Shown in pieces: positions 1 to 10,870 of a stretch of DNA of 64,000 nt. The notes under the pieces are model-generated. The model was not told the origin of the DNA, made no database searches, and worked only from the letters and a program-made list of their open reading frames with translations. The position numbers and the translations under genes were made by a program. Position 1 is the first letter of the stretch. The number at the start of each line of letters is the position of its first letter. This DNA comes from Tomocerus qinae (taxonomy: Eukaryota; Arthropoda; Collembola; Entomobryomorpha; Tomoceridae), in assembly GCA_020055645.1 (NCBI GenBank), contig CM034549.1, positions 5,704,001-5,768,000 on the forward strand, written 5' to 3'.

Positions 1-1834
1 GCAAGCCAATAAGAAATCGCCTGACAGTGTCCAATAGCATCACGGTTGACAGTGACAAATAGCATTATTTTATAACAATAGATTTTGTAATTCATGCAAA
101 AGTTGGTGCGAAGTGCAGTTTTTAGTCAACAAGGAGCTCTGCTGAATGAGAGATTTCCTTCGAAGCCGTATAGAAGCCTGTCAAAGTCGTCGCAGTAATT
201 TCAAAAGATCCTTATTGGAAATATTGAAAAATTGAAATTTCTCTCTATATTGTAGACTTGTACACTTGATAAAGCAAAAAATTTACCTGTCGTATATTTC
301 TATCTATGTGTGAACGTGTGGTAGTGTGTTCTCAAAACGAAATACGCAGGCGCTTATGAAATGCATCATTGCTTTCCTGCCTATTTTTAGCCAGGCGTTT
401 TTTTTCGGCCTTCTAACCCCAGTCCTATTCAATTTGAGATGATAGGATAGAATGCAGTGAATGGGCGAAAAAATACCTTTCAGGAAATCAAAATTTTAGA
501 TTGGACAGTTTTACGGGACTTACAAGATGTATTCTGTGGCTCTGTGGTACTAAAATTCCACATAGTCGTAGCCTAGTCTGAAAAAGGAAAAAAAGTGTGC
601 AAAAATGTATAATATTAAGATATTGTTTCCAACCAAAATCCAGAAAAGTTAAAAATCCAAACTAACATGATATCAGAGGTTGTTTTAGAACTCCCAAAAT
701 AAAGTTTTTGAAAGCCTGAAACAATTCTGGTAGGTGTAAATTGAACAGAGTATCCACATTTTTATTTCATAGTTTCGAATTATATTAGAGGTTGCTGTTT
801 TATTACGAATAAACTTTGGAATGTAGATAGCGAGATTTGTGTCTGCGTAAATATTTTTGGATCTAGACATTTTCTGAGGCCAAATACATGACAGTTATGC
901 CATAGGGGACCTAAAAAATGTGGTCACTGAAAATGTGACAAATCAATATAATATACTATTTAAATTTTTTGTTGCCAAACATACATTATTTACACGTTAA
1001 CATCCTTGGGCAACCAATAATAATTTATTGGGTTCATTTATTACAAGTTGTCGTGTTTCTTAACAGACAATGCTGTTCTATAAGCTCAGCCCTCCGACAG
1101 GCTAAAATTTAATTTATTTGTTTACAAATATCTAAGCCCCTTATTGTATTAAAACAGTCAATTTACTAATCAAAATAAATCTATTTCTATTATTGTTCCA
1201 CCAAAAAATGTGTACACGGTCCCCTTTACTCAGGCGAGCTTCTGTTACGGCTTGCCGTAGGTTTTAAGGTTTGATTTGGCTCTAACTATAAGTTGATATC
1301 GACGTTTTGAAATTTTGTGAAGTTCAAACTCCAAGGTGATGTCGAGTTTGAGATAGTATTAAAAAGTATGAAATGAGATTTAGTTTGAAGTGAGGTTGGA
1401 TTTTGAAAAGAATTGAGGTTGATGTGAGGTTGAGGTATACTATTGAGCATGCCTATTTCTATCGAGGAGCTTTGTGCTCTCGATGGAGAGTGATAGTAAT
1501 AAAATGCCGCTTTAGTGTAAAATATGTCTAAAATGTTACCAATATTTTTAGAGAAATGAATTCTATTATTGTTAAACTTTGTTTACGGACACGTTCGAAA
1601 TTCGTTTTTGTTTTTAATATAGTTTTAGAATCGATATATATCGAGCGAAAAATTTTTTTTGGACAAATAAGAAAAAAATGTCTTATATTGCATCCTATTG
1701 CAACTTACTCAAAAGGGGACACTTTGTTTTCAAACGAGACATTTTTTTCTTTTGGGTGGCCAAAGAGTGCAAACGGGGGACAATCCCCCGAAAGTGAAAC
1801 GTCTGGTCACCCCAACTAATGGCAGTAAGCTTAA
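1..1834. other. No gene recognised; AT-rich non-coding DNA
   Basis: I see no coding exon with recognisable similarity here. At about 1199-1265 there is a fragment (motif TGTACACGGT..CTTTACTCAGGCGAGCTTC) that recurs at 52.79-52.85 kb and 52.93-53.01 kb inside the repeats of about 400 bp. Upstream exons of the acidic-tailed gene at 2.48 kb could lie here or outside the window, but none can be supported. Confidence 0.5.
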
Positions 1835-1847
1835 TGGCGAGTCAGAG

Positions 1848-2215
1848 GTTACTCCTAACCCGGAGTCACAAAATAGTCTAAAACTTGACCTTGGTACAAC
1901 CCATAGACTAAAGGTATGGAAAATATCCATATTATAAGATGTACAGAACAATGTAATAACTTGCTTGTGAGTATAATCTATGAGTACAACCTAAGGGTCA
2001 ACTTTTCTGTATTGAAATAGCACTGTAACTATTGGCAACTTGACAGTATTTTGATCTCCATGGCTACTCCCCCACATGTGTGGGGGAGTAGCCATGGGGA
2101 TCAAAATACTGTGGGCAACTTACCATGGTCGTCCACCGGGGTCACATTTAGGACTCGTTACTTACGTTACTCTAGCCCGTCATTATGCATACTGCCCTAA
2201 GGATCAATTTGATCT
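1848..2215. repeat. Dispersed repeat, second copy at 60.08-60.27 kb
   Basis: The stretch beginning CTCCTAACCCGGAGTCACA and ending near CATTATGCATACTGCCCT recurs in shorter form at about 60085-60265, in the same orientation. This copy carries the 72-bp palindromic insertion at 2042-2113; the other copy does not. Confidence 0.75.
2042..2113. mobile_element. Palindromic hAT-like MITE, 72 bp, TSD GGCAACTT
   Basis: This is a near-perfect palindrome (ACAGTATTTTGATC..GATCAAAATACTGT, centre at CACATGTG) flanked by the 8-bp direct repeat GGCAACTT at 2034-2041 and 2114-2121. The related repeat at 60.18 kb reads straight through GGCAACT to ACCATGG with no insert, so it is an empty site. A diverged palindrome of the same family lies in a Pin1 intron at about 45159-45211. 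The 8-bp duplication suggests hAT-type mobilisation. Confidence 0.85.
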
Positions 2216-2309
2216 GTTTTCCGTACCCCCATGGAAACAAATATCCAAAATGACTATCCCCACCAGCTAAATGGTGCTCCATTTTAGCCGGCTGAAATGA
2301 GATTGGATT

Positions 2310-2440
2310 ACCTTGGATCAAGGCAAATAGACTGATTCCCGTCCCCTCCCCTTCCCCACATCAGGTGGGTTCAGTAGAGGGAGGTCCCATAAGAGAGTTT
2401 GAACTTTTATATGGGACTTGCAATTTACTCCTCAAGCTTT
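2310..2440. mobile_element. MITE fragment, CAAGGCAAATA family
   Basis: It matches one arm of the element at 24804-25094 (CAAGGCAAATA end, CATCAGGTGGGTTCAGTAGAG interior, TTTATATGGGACTT). Other copies or fragments lie at about 4855-5077, 29345-29530 and 45245-45480. I see no complete inverted partner here. Confidence 0.6.
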
Positions 2441-2475
2441 AATGATAAATTGATTGTCTTGACGAAGCACTCCAG

Positions 2476-2927
2476 GAGACGACGACGATGATGATGATGA
2501 TGAGGACGATGATGAGGATGACACAGTGGAGGACTTGTCACGAGCATCTTCTCGGCGAGTTGGAGGTAAAATGTTTTAGAATTATATGATGATAGGAATA
2601 TTTGATTGCAATTTCAAAATTGACAGGGAATGGCTGAGTTGGCGGAGACGTGGAGATTCTTTTGAAATTGCATTTAAAATAGCTGTAATTCAATTCAAAG
2701 TGATGTAAAGTGATGAGATGAATTAAAAACAATTTTTGAACACCAACCACGTGTCTTTTGATTTAATTTTATTCTCTTGTTCTTGTTGCAGCCGAAGACA
2801 TCTACAACCGGTGAGGACTTATTTACTGGTTCATTAAGTTACAGCATTAATTAACATTCTTCTGTATTGTGGTTGCAGGGAGGACGAGGACGACGAAGAT
2901 TTTTTCGACTCTGAAGACTTGTTTTGA
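2476..2927 (+). CDS. 3' terminal exons of an acidic C-terminal-tail protein (partial)
   Basis: Three exons can be joined in frame: 2476-2565, 2792-2810 and 2879-2927. Each boundary has a GT donor and AG acceptor. They encode about 51 C-terminal residues: an Asp/Glu run (eight D in a row, then mixed D/E), a short linker containing SRASSRRVGAEDIYNRE, and a second acidic segment ending DFFDSEDLF before TGA. A polyadenylation signal lies 25 bp after the stop. The acidic composition would suit a nuclear, chromatin or nucleolar protein, but I do not recognise the family and upstream exons are not visible. The acceptor of the first exon has a weak pyrimidine tract, so that boundary is the least certain. 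Confidence 0.6.
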
Positions 2928-2951
2928 GATTTTTGTAAATTAATAAGTGAG

Positions 2952-2957
2952 AATAAA
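2952..2957 (+). terminator. Polyadenylation signal AATAAA of the acidic-tail gene
   Basis: AATAAA lies 25 bp past the TGA at 2925-2927. Confidence 0.6.
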
Positions 2958-3332
2958 TAGTGAATCCTCTCTCCCTCTCTGAAACTCTTTCTTCTCTCTC
3001 TCTCAGGTAGACTCTTCTACCTGTTATAATGTTATACAGGATTAATATTGGTAGTCACCTCAGCATGCATCACCACAAAAGCTACCAAAAATCCTCCCGT
3101 CCGTCCGTCTACTACTCACTTCTTTAACAGGTAGCTCTCTCCCAGAGTTCAAACCGACTCGGCACTATCGAAAATTACTACTACTATTCTCAAGGAACAT
3201 TTCATCAAACATTTCATTGTCATGGTAACAAACATGTCATGATTATTTCAAATCCTGCTACGGTAACGGGCCTTAAGGGAAACCATAACTACACTATTTT
3301 CAGTTTTGGGGACTGTCTCAAGTAGTTATATC

Positions 3333-3459
3333 CAAGGAGCTTTAACTGTATCTCTTGGTTTCTCTTCGGCTGTTTTTTTCATAAGGATATTTGTCCCTTA
3401 TAGATATTCACGCAAAGTGTCTAGCTGAACCCTCCTGTTAAAGCTGTTGACACTCCTTG
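3333..3459. mobile_element. hAT-type MITE, 127 bp, TSD GTTATATC
   Basis: Its ends are CAAGGAGCTTTAAC and GTTGACACTCCTTG. It is flanked by GTTATATC at 3325-3332 and 3460-3467. The interior (CCCTTATAGATATTCACGC) matches the MITE at 11946-12161. Confidence 0.85.
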
Positions 3460-3504
3460 GTTATATCTAAATTTCTAATTTTTGGAGGAAAATTTACAGC
3501 TTTT

Positions 3505-3690
3505 TGAGATATTTTCAAATTTTGGGGCACATTTCTGTTTTAGGAGAAAATTTTCCATTTTTGGAAACAATTTTCAATTTTGGGGCACATTTTTGTTTTA
3601 GGAGAAAATTTTCCATTTTTGGAAACAATTTTCAATTTTGGGGCACATATTTGTTTTAGGAGAAAATTTTTGAGGTTTGGGGCCCATATT
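3505..3690. repeat. Tandem repeat, about 60-bp unit, 3 copies
   Basis: The unit contains TTTTGGGGCACAT, TTTTAGGAGAAAATTT and CCATTTTTGGAAACA and is repeated head to tail. It lies upstream of gene A, with no coding signal. Confidence 0.7.
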
Positions 3691-4233
3691 ACTCTTTGGA
3701 GAAGATTTTGTTAATGTGGTTGATTTAGTAGAGAGAGGGAAGGAGTCGGTTGGAGCTTTAAAGATGATTGGCTATTACTTAAGATTGCGTAGTAGTGGTA
3801 GTAGTATAGATAGGAATGTTGTGGATAGGGGCAGGTTGGTAAATATTGATAGGTATAGGAGTATTAGATAGAGACAGGTAGCTGGTGAAGAAGAAGAAGA
3901 AGACGGACTTGAAATGATCCCCGCATGCAATGGAAGCAACAGGTGCAAAAGGAGCCCTAGCTCCTGGTCATCTTTTTTTATCATTATTAAACAAGTAGCA
4001 ATACTATAACATTCCAGAGACCAGAGAATATACATAATGGACGCTGCTACTGGCACACACTCAACTACCAAAAACTGACGACGACGACGACGACAACCTC
4101 CACCACCACCACCAACAACAACCACCAACAACAACAACTGATTATCAAAGTCAAGGCCAAGTACAATTCAATCTATCGTAATTAATCAATTAATTAATTG
4201 ACTATAATTAAAAGTTAATTGACAATTACAGAA

Positions 4234-6561
4234 ATGCAGACCAACAGTTCATCGGCGTTCCAGCCGGTGCTGCCGTCCCGATCCTCGACGGCCCTGTCAC
4301 CCGAGACACAGATGAGTCTGGACAAGAAGCCCTACTTTAACTACTACTACAACCGCCTGCCCTACAATCCCCTCATCACCTCCCTGGCCATCGCCAACGC
4401 CGCCTCACAAATCCAACCCAGAGCCTCCCGTCCCAAAAAACAATTCATCTGCAAATTCTGCAATCGTCACTTCACCAAGAGCTACAACCTCCTCATCCAC
4501 GAAAGAACTCACACAGACGAAAGACCCTACTCGTGTGACATTTGTGGAAAGGCATTCCGAAGACAAGACCATCTCAGAGACCACAGGTAAATAAATATTT
4601 TTTTGAGGAATGTGACTCGCGCAACAAAGGAATTCCTATCCCATTCACAAACTTGAAACAACCAAAACTATTTTTAAATGCTGTTTGTGTCTTGTCCGTC
4701 CGAAATTTGTAATTAAAATGACATTAGTTTGCACAACATTTAGGATTTTGAACCAATCCTTAACTAATTTACAACTTTTAAAATGTTAAATATTGCACAA
4801 CAAGGGCACACCTACCCTTAATTATTTATATTTCCCGTTCCTTGTTACAGCCATGCAGGCAAATAAACTGATTCCCCTCCCAGGTGGGTTCAGTGGAAGA
4901 GTTTGGATAACCTAACCTAACCTACAACGGAATAACTACTAATGGGCCAATTTAAAAGTAGATATAAAAGTTTAAACTCTCTTGTGGGACATTCCCTTAC
5001 TAAACCCACCTGATACGGAGGAGAAGAACGGGAGGCAAGGAAACAGTTTATTTGCCTTGGTTACATAAGATCGTGTACAGGGTCATCACAAGATTCGTCT
5101 ATTTGGTAACAGGTTAGTCGGTCCGGTAGTTGACAAATTAAAAATTCACTTTTGTCACTTCTGGAGGACAAATCCTATAATTTGTCCTCCACTGCTTGGA
5201 TAGGATAAAGGACTGCCATTGCTAACTACCATGGTGATTACAGGCAGGTGAATATGGAGGTGAAAAAAGTGAACTTTTAATTTGCCAACTCTCGAACCGA
5301 TTAACCTGTTTAGACGAATCTTGGGGTCATCACTTATTTAATTCCCCCCACCACAGCACAACACAGACTAGGTAACAAAATGGTCTATATACCATTTACT
5401 CTAACACCATGCAAATCCGTTAAACCGGGTAAAAGAATTTTTGATAATAAAAATTTGAAAATTTTCAAAAATTCTGCCCACTTTCATACTTTCAACTCTC
5501 TGAATTTCTCCAGGGCTCCAAAAATTTTATTTTGTAATATTATTTCCAGAATTGGTGATTTTTCCACCAATTTTCATCCACATCGATCCTTTGCAATTTG
5601 GTGAACCATTTAGATAAATGGTTGACATGGAGATATAATAAGGTTTAGTTGGCATGGAGATAATAAGGTTTAGTTGACATGGAGATACAATAAGGTTTAG
5701 TTGGCATGGAGATAACAAGGTTTAGTTGACATGGAGATATTATAATAAGATTTAGTTGACATGGAGATATAATAAGGTTTAGTTGACATGGAGATATTAT
5801 AATAAGATTTAGTTGACATGGAGATATAATAAGGTTTAGTTGACATGGAGATATTATAATAAGATTTAGTTGACATGGAGATATAATAAGGTTTAGTTGG
5901 CATGGAGATAATAAGGTTTAGTTGACATGGAGATATTATAATAAGATTTAGTTGACATGGAGATATAATAAGGTTTAGTTGACATGGAGATATTATAATA
6001 AGATTTAGTTGACATGGAGATATAATAATGGTTATAATGTGTTTGCAGGTATATCCACAGTAAGGAGAAGCCGTTCAAGTGTACGGAATGCGGTAAGGGA
6101 TTTTGCCAGAGTCGGACATTGGCGGTGCACAAGATTCTGCACATGGACGAGTCTCCGCACAAATGTCCCGTGTGTGCGAGGGCCTTCAACCAAAGATCCA
6201 ACCTAAAGACACATCTCCTCACACACACAGACCTCAAGCCCTACGAGTGTACCAGTTGTGGGAAAGTCTTCCGCAGAAATTGCGACCTCAGGAGGTATGT
6301 TGGATATGTTAGGTTGGGCTGTCGGGTGTTATATTTATTTTGATATTATTTAGACACACGCTGACACATACGGTGGGTGATGAAGAGGGGACGACGACGC
6401 CGACGTCTTCGGCGACTACGTGCCACTCTGGGTCGACTCCTCAGGGGAGTGAGGAGGAGTTGTTCGACGTGGACGTGGTTGGTCTGGACGACAAGAAGGA
6501 TGTTCGAGAAGTGACGAGTAAACCGCGGGGATTCACGATCGACGAAATAATGCGTCGGTGA
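4234..6561 (+). CDS. Odd-skipped family C2H2 zinc-finger transcription factor (Bowl/Sob type), gene A
   Basis: Nuclear DNA-binding regulator of the Odd-skipped/OSR family. Exons: 4234-4586, 6049-6294 and 6354-6561, together 268 aa. Five C2H2 fingers occupy about residues 71-205, with family signatures [60 protein letters not shown] and [15 protein letters not shown]. The last residues, FTIDEIMRR, form an eh1-like motif; in Drosophila Odd such a motif recruits the Groucho corepressor. Five fingers, rather than the four of Odd, place it with Bowl/Sob. The chosen ATG lies two bases after a splice-acceptor-like CAG, so a non-coding 5' exon is likely. The 201 bases 6049-6249 are identical to the matching exon of gene B. 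The first intron holds two transposons and a minisatellite. It is convergent with OATP. Confidence 0.95.
4855..5077. mobile_element. MITE of the CAAGGCAAATA family in gene A intron 1
   Basis: It starts near CAGGCAAATAAACTG and ends near CAGTTTATTTGCCTTG, with internal AGGTGGGTTCAGT and the reverse ACTAAACCCACCTGAT. A TAACCTAACCTAACC stretch lies inside. No clean target duplication could be assigned. Confidence 0.65.
5090..5323. mobile_element. TIR MITE in gene A intron 1 with 10-bp direct repeats
   Basis: Inverted ends AAGATTCGTC..GACGAATCTT continue imperfectly inwards (AACAGGTTA..TAACCTGTT). The element is bracketed by GGGTCATCAC at 5080-5089 and 5324-5333. A 10-bp duplication fits a Mutator-like element better than hAT. 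Inside is a short hairpin, GGAGGACAAAT..ATTTGTCCTCC. Confidence 0.7.
5615..6030. repeat. Intronic minisatellite, unit GTTTAGTTGACATGGAGATA-TAATAAG
   Basis: Roughly 27-34 bp units (TTTAGTTGACATGGAGATA plus variable TAATAAG spacers) run for about 400 bp up to 20 bp before the acceptor of gene A exon 2. The same minisatellite fills the equivalent intron of gene B at 39585-40020. Confidence 0.95.
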
Positions 6562-6601
6562 TTGTTGTCAATATTGTGCCATATTCTCAAGATCTCTTGA
6601 A

Positions 6602-6607
6602 AATAAA
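6602..6607 (+). terminator. Polyadenylation signal of gene A
   Basis: AATAAA lies 41 bp after the gene A stop. It is about 150 bp from the oppositely directed OATP signal. Confidence 0.6.
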
Positions 6608-6758
6608 TGTTTTCCTTGTTTTTATTATTTATTTATTTTGTGTTATTATTACATTAAATGAAATGAACGAGTTGGTTGATTTGATAAGAGAGTAGTTTAT
6701 TAGAGACAGGTTGTTTGTTGTTCAAGAAGAAGGGCGTGGGAGTGAATAACGTTAAAAC

Positions 6759-6764
6759 TTTATT
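6759..6764 (-). terminator. Polyadenylation signal of the OATP gene
   Basis: TTTATT on the plus strand (AATAAA on minus) lies about 82 bp downstream of the OATP stop at 6846-6848. Confidence 0.5.
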
Positions 6765-6845
6765 ATCACAAGCGTTAGTACAGAAAATGTTAATCAGTCT
6801 CTTGATATAAAAATAATCTCTTCGTCGTTGCTCTCTCAAGTTGCT

Positions 6846-9800
6846 TTAATTCGTTACGTGGTTCTGTGAGTGGCGACGACCACCCACGTCTTCCTCGTCC
6901 AGACTTATTTCTTTAGCCTTCCAATAAATGCACACGTCAATCACAAATGCCACCATCATCAACGCACCCGTCGTACCTACAACATATCACACTCGTTTAA
7001 TACCAAATTAGTTAAGTTAATTAAGTAGTCTGTAAGTTAAGTTAATTAAGTAGTCTGTAAGTTAAGTTAATTAAGTAGTCTGTAAGTTAAGTTAATTAAG
7101 TAGTCTGTAAGTTAAGTTAATTAAGGTACCGTGAAAGTATTGCCTGAAGAGATGCGAATCGTAGAACCAACAGTGACCTGTCAAAACAATACATTCAATT
7201 ATCCTTAGTGAATATGATGACGTCATTTGTGAATATTACCTTTATTTCCATGGCAGTCAGTTCCCCAGACTGTGCATGCCCTGTCAACGACAGCGCCGTA
7301 GATGACTGGACAGGGGACGTTGCCAAAGAGGCCGATGGCGCACTGGATGAGGCCGAGGGCCATGGCCTTGTCCCGTGGCTCCACGCATCGCAGTGTCAAC
7401 AACATGGACCCCACCTCGCAGGTCGAGTGCACCAGCACGATAAACATGAAGATGGTCAGGTACAGCGGGAACAACGAACACGACAGCGGACACAGTCCAA
7501 ACTCTGCTGGCGACGACGCGCACGCGCACTCGCCCATCTGCTATCAAAATAAATATTAATAACTATATAGACATATTATACTAAATGTCTATATAGTTAG
7601 TACTAACCGTAGAGTTGGGGGAGTTGAGGTTGGAGCAACCGGCATGGCAAGGACTAAAAAAGATCTTGTCGTCGGCGCAGACCGGTGCGTAGACTCGGTC
7701 GTTGCACTCGCTGCATCCATCAGTCTCGCAATTAGGCTTCCTAATTCAAAACAATTTTAATGCAACTAATGTAATTGTTTCTTGACTAAACCTTACCGAA
7801 AGTCTTTGAGCAGTTGAAAGTCATGTGAGTCACAACCGACAAAGATGAGGAGGAACATGCCAGCAGCATAGCACAACGCCGCCCCTGCAACCTACAATTA
7901 AACATGATTGATTATCTCAAGATGCCTCGAATTTGTCACTCTATAGTAACGCATTTGTTTAATATCAACTCCATTACCAGGTGCAGACATAGAGGGGGTT
8001 TCCCGGATTTTTGCACCCAATCCGTATTTACTTTCTACCACAGAGAGGTGGGCACCCAAACCAAATAACCATGGTTACTTTCGGCTTGGGTGTTTACTTC
8101 TCTGTGGCGGTGTAGGTAGAATTCGAATTGGGTGCAAACTCGGGGAATATCCCTCTATGTCTTCACCTTGTAATGGAGGCATCTTGGATTATCTAATTGT
8201 GAACTTAATTTCAATTAACGTTTTGCAATTTACCCAAGCAGCGACGAGTCTGGCTCCGCATTCCCGCTTTCGGATGATGACTCCCGAACCCTGTTCAACA
8301 TTCTTTAAATTACAACATCATATTTAATATTTCATTATCAAATCAAATGTAAACAAATTACAAAGATCCCGACGCCCATGACTAATATACCCGCTATTCC
8401 AGCCACAAAGTTTCTGCAATTAGGTAAATAGTGCAATTAAATTAAATTCATTTAACTTTGGTTAACTAATTAATAATTAATAAATTACGCTTCATAGGCG
8501 GCGAGACGGAACTGGCTCTCGAGGTATTTTGGTAGAAACGTGTACAGTCCTAAATAGTAACCAAATATATAGTCTATAACATATATGTGCATATATGTAT
8601 ACTACTCACCACTGATGGGGAGGAGGTGGAAGACGGACGAGAAGGTCCGCAGCAGAAGAATTTTGTTGGTCACCAGGCGTTTGAGGGCCGAGGGAAAATT
8701 ACGCAAAGTCGGCACCTGCGACGACGTCTACCAAACAAACAAATACTTATATTTATAATATAATAGTTATTTATTAATGACATTATTGTTGGTGGTGGTT
8801 ACGAGTTGTCGGTTGGTCTTGAGTTTGCGTGGGAAGGCAAACATGACGATGGAGGTGAGGAAGAGGAGGAGACTGATGAGGACCATGCCCAGCCACCAAG
8901 CGCCGAGCCAACGTGGGTCTGTGGGGTCAAAGCTCGGACTCTCGGTGGGGTAGATGTACAGACGCGTGCACAGCGACCCCAACACGAACCCACACACCGG
9001 ACCCAGAATACGCACTCCGATCGTGATTGCTAAACATAATTAAATATAATTAAATGTAATTAAATGCAATTAAATATAATTAAATATAATTAAATATAAT
9101 TACAAAAGTAGAGCGGCGAGTCGCGGGAGGAAATGTTGTCGTCGACGTACGGAATACCCAAAGTGTACACCGCAGTCTAAAATGACATTAAACATAATTA
9201 AATATATAATTAAATATATAATTAAATATAAATTAAAGAGTAGACCTGTCCAAGTCCGACGGAGAGGAGACTGGCAAAGATGATGCCGAAGAGGAACCAA
9301 GGCGTGTCTTCCTCCTCTTTACAGCCTTGGAGGTGGGAGGATTCGCCAAGGACTTGACAGTACTGCGTCTCGTTGTTGAGACTGACATCCATCCGCGGAG
9401 GAATTATCAAGTGCGGAGATGCAATCAAAAGAGTGGCCAGGGCAAACAAAGAACTACCCGCAGCCATCCAACGCGGTCTGTGCGACTGATCAACATTCCA
9501 TTAGTAACTAATCAATTCACTGATTAATTTTATTTACCTGTCCCAAGTAGTAGGGCAGCAACAGCGCACTGCTGACCTGCAACAATTCAATATATATTAA
9601 CATTTATCATATATTTATATATTTATATATTACCTGTCCAATCTCCGAAGCTGTCATCAATATCCCCGTCGTTCTGTAATGAATATATAATTAGATATAT
9701 ATTAATTATATATTAGTTATATATTAGAGTACCTGCTGGAGATGGAAAAGAGTTTTTCGATGGTGGTGATGACGGCGACAAAGTAAGTGTGGAATGTTCC

Positions 9801-10106
9801 CTGCAAGACACAAGTCAGTGAAAAGACGACCAGGAAGGCTTTTCTGTTGGCCAGACCCTGGAACATCTTGGGTTGACATTTTCCTAAAACAACAATACTT
9901 TAATACTTGTGACTTATTACCCTTTAAGTGACATTACCTCCCCATCCGAAGGGTTCCTCCGTCCTCTTCTCCTCCAGTCTGTCCTCCTTCTGCACACAAA
10001 ACACATTTAAGCAAGTGCGAGTGGATGAAAAACAAAAAGAGTGGTTTACCTGCTGCAACAATTGGGCTGCCTCCACTCGACCCGCATTTTCGTTTTCATT
10101 TTCCAT
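6846..10106 (-). CDS. Oatp: Organic anion transporting polypeptide (OATP/SLCO family)
   Basis: Plasma-membrane, sodium-independent organic-anion exchanger of the SLCO superfamily. Sixteen exons in minus-strand order: 10106-10050, 9989-9938, 9883-9733, 9673-9634, 9576-9538, 9485-9246, 9176-9104, 9029-8803, 8727-8610, 8549-8489, 8413-8362, 8290-8234, 7891-7797, 7740-7608, 7540-7240 and 6976-6846. They sum to 1827 nt, in frame, 608 aa, a normal family length. Markers: N-terminal GWGGKCQP, multiple hydrophobic segments, the family signature DPRWLGAWWLG, and a cysteine-rich Kazal-like extracellular loop (about residues 421-480, CETDGCSECNDRVYAPVCAD). The start MENENENAG is the first ATG of the frame with a clean donor after it. 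One intron holds a hAT element with another MITE inside; the last intron holds a minisatellite. Confidence 0.95.
7011..7125. repeat. 25-bp tandem repeat in the last OATP intron
   Basis: GTTAAGTTAATTAAGTAGTCTGTAA is present about four and a half times in the intron between exons 7240-7540 and 6846-6976. Confidence 0.95.
7918..8186. mobile_element. hAT-type element in an OATP intron, TSD GATTATCT
   Basis: TIRs CAAGATGCCTC and GAGGCATCTTG are flanked by GATTATCT at 7910-7917 and 8187-8194. Its interior is split by a second MITE (7985-8162). Fragments of the same family occur at 29350-29425 and near 62447. Confidence 0.88.
7985..8162. mobile_element. MITE nested inside the intronic hAT element
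   Basis: Inverted ends AGACATAGAGGG..CCCTCTATGTCT continue inwards with TTTGCACCCAAT..ATTGGGTGCAAA, then CCACAGAGAGG..CTCTGTGG. The element therefore folds along most of its length. Confidence 0.8.
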
Positions 10107-10870
10107 TTTCTGGATAATTTTGAGGAATGTGATTCGCACTCTCGCGCTCTCGCCCAAGACTCGGGCTCCTCTCGCAAGATCATGTACAAAGTCTTGTCCC
10201 ATCTTCGTCGTGCACAATCATCTCCCACATTCATTACCAACAAAAATTAATGCCCACTCGCGACTTGTCACTCCATCATCATCATCTCTAATAATAATCA
10301 TACATTTATTGGGGAATAATCCCGCCGGGCAACAAATAAAATGAGATTAATGCAAGTGTCAGACTTGCCATAACAAAATTCGTCTAGGTCGGGCCAAAGT
10401 CGGTAAAACCGAGTTCAAAGTTGAAACCAGAAATTACTTATGCCAAAAATATTTTATAATCAAATGTTTTGATGGGTATTTTGATAGAGACGGAGGACAA
10501 TTCTAATCCGTAGCCGTATTAAGTTGCGAAATGAAAAAATTCCGTGATAATTGTGTGAAACATCAAGTTGGTGTAAATATTGGGTTAGTTGCAACCCGTG
10601 GACATTCCCTATGCAACAGAAAAGTGAGGGTGGCATTTGTGGCAACTTTATATGGCATTTTGACTTGGAATGACGTCCCTCGCGGTCATGGAATTTAAGT
10701 AGTACTACTCAAGGAGCTACTCCCCCCAATGTAGTTTCATGCAGATAATTGCAGGGGATTAGTCCCCTCAATCGTGGTTGCAATAAAATCAAATTTTTCA
10801 AGCATGAAATGATTTACGTGACTTGACCTTGACAATCTAAAATTACGATATTTATATCTAGATATTTCAC
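10107..10870. other. OATP upstream region; no gene recognised
   Basis: This is the presumed 5' UTR and promoter side of the OATP gene. Open frames here lack recognisable domains and are not supported as genes. I could not place a TATA box with confidence. Confidence 0.4.

Noticed and set aside
5893..6237. Open frame antisense to gene A exon 2 (identical one antisense to gene B)
   Set aside because: It is a shadow of the zinc-finger exon plus minisatellite. The conserved frame is clearly the zinc-finger one.
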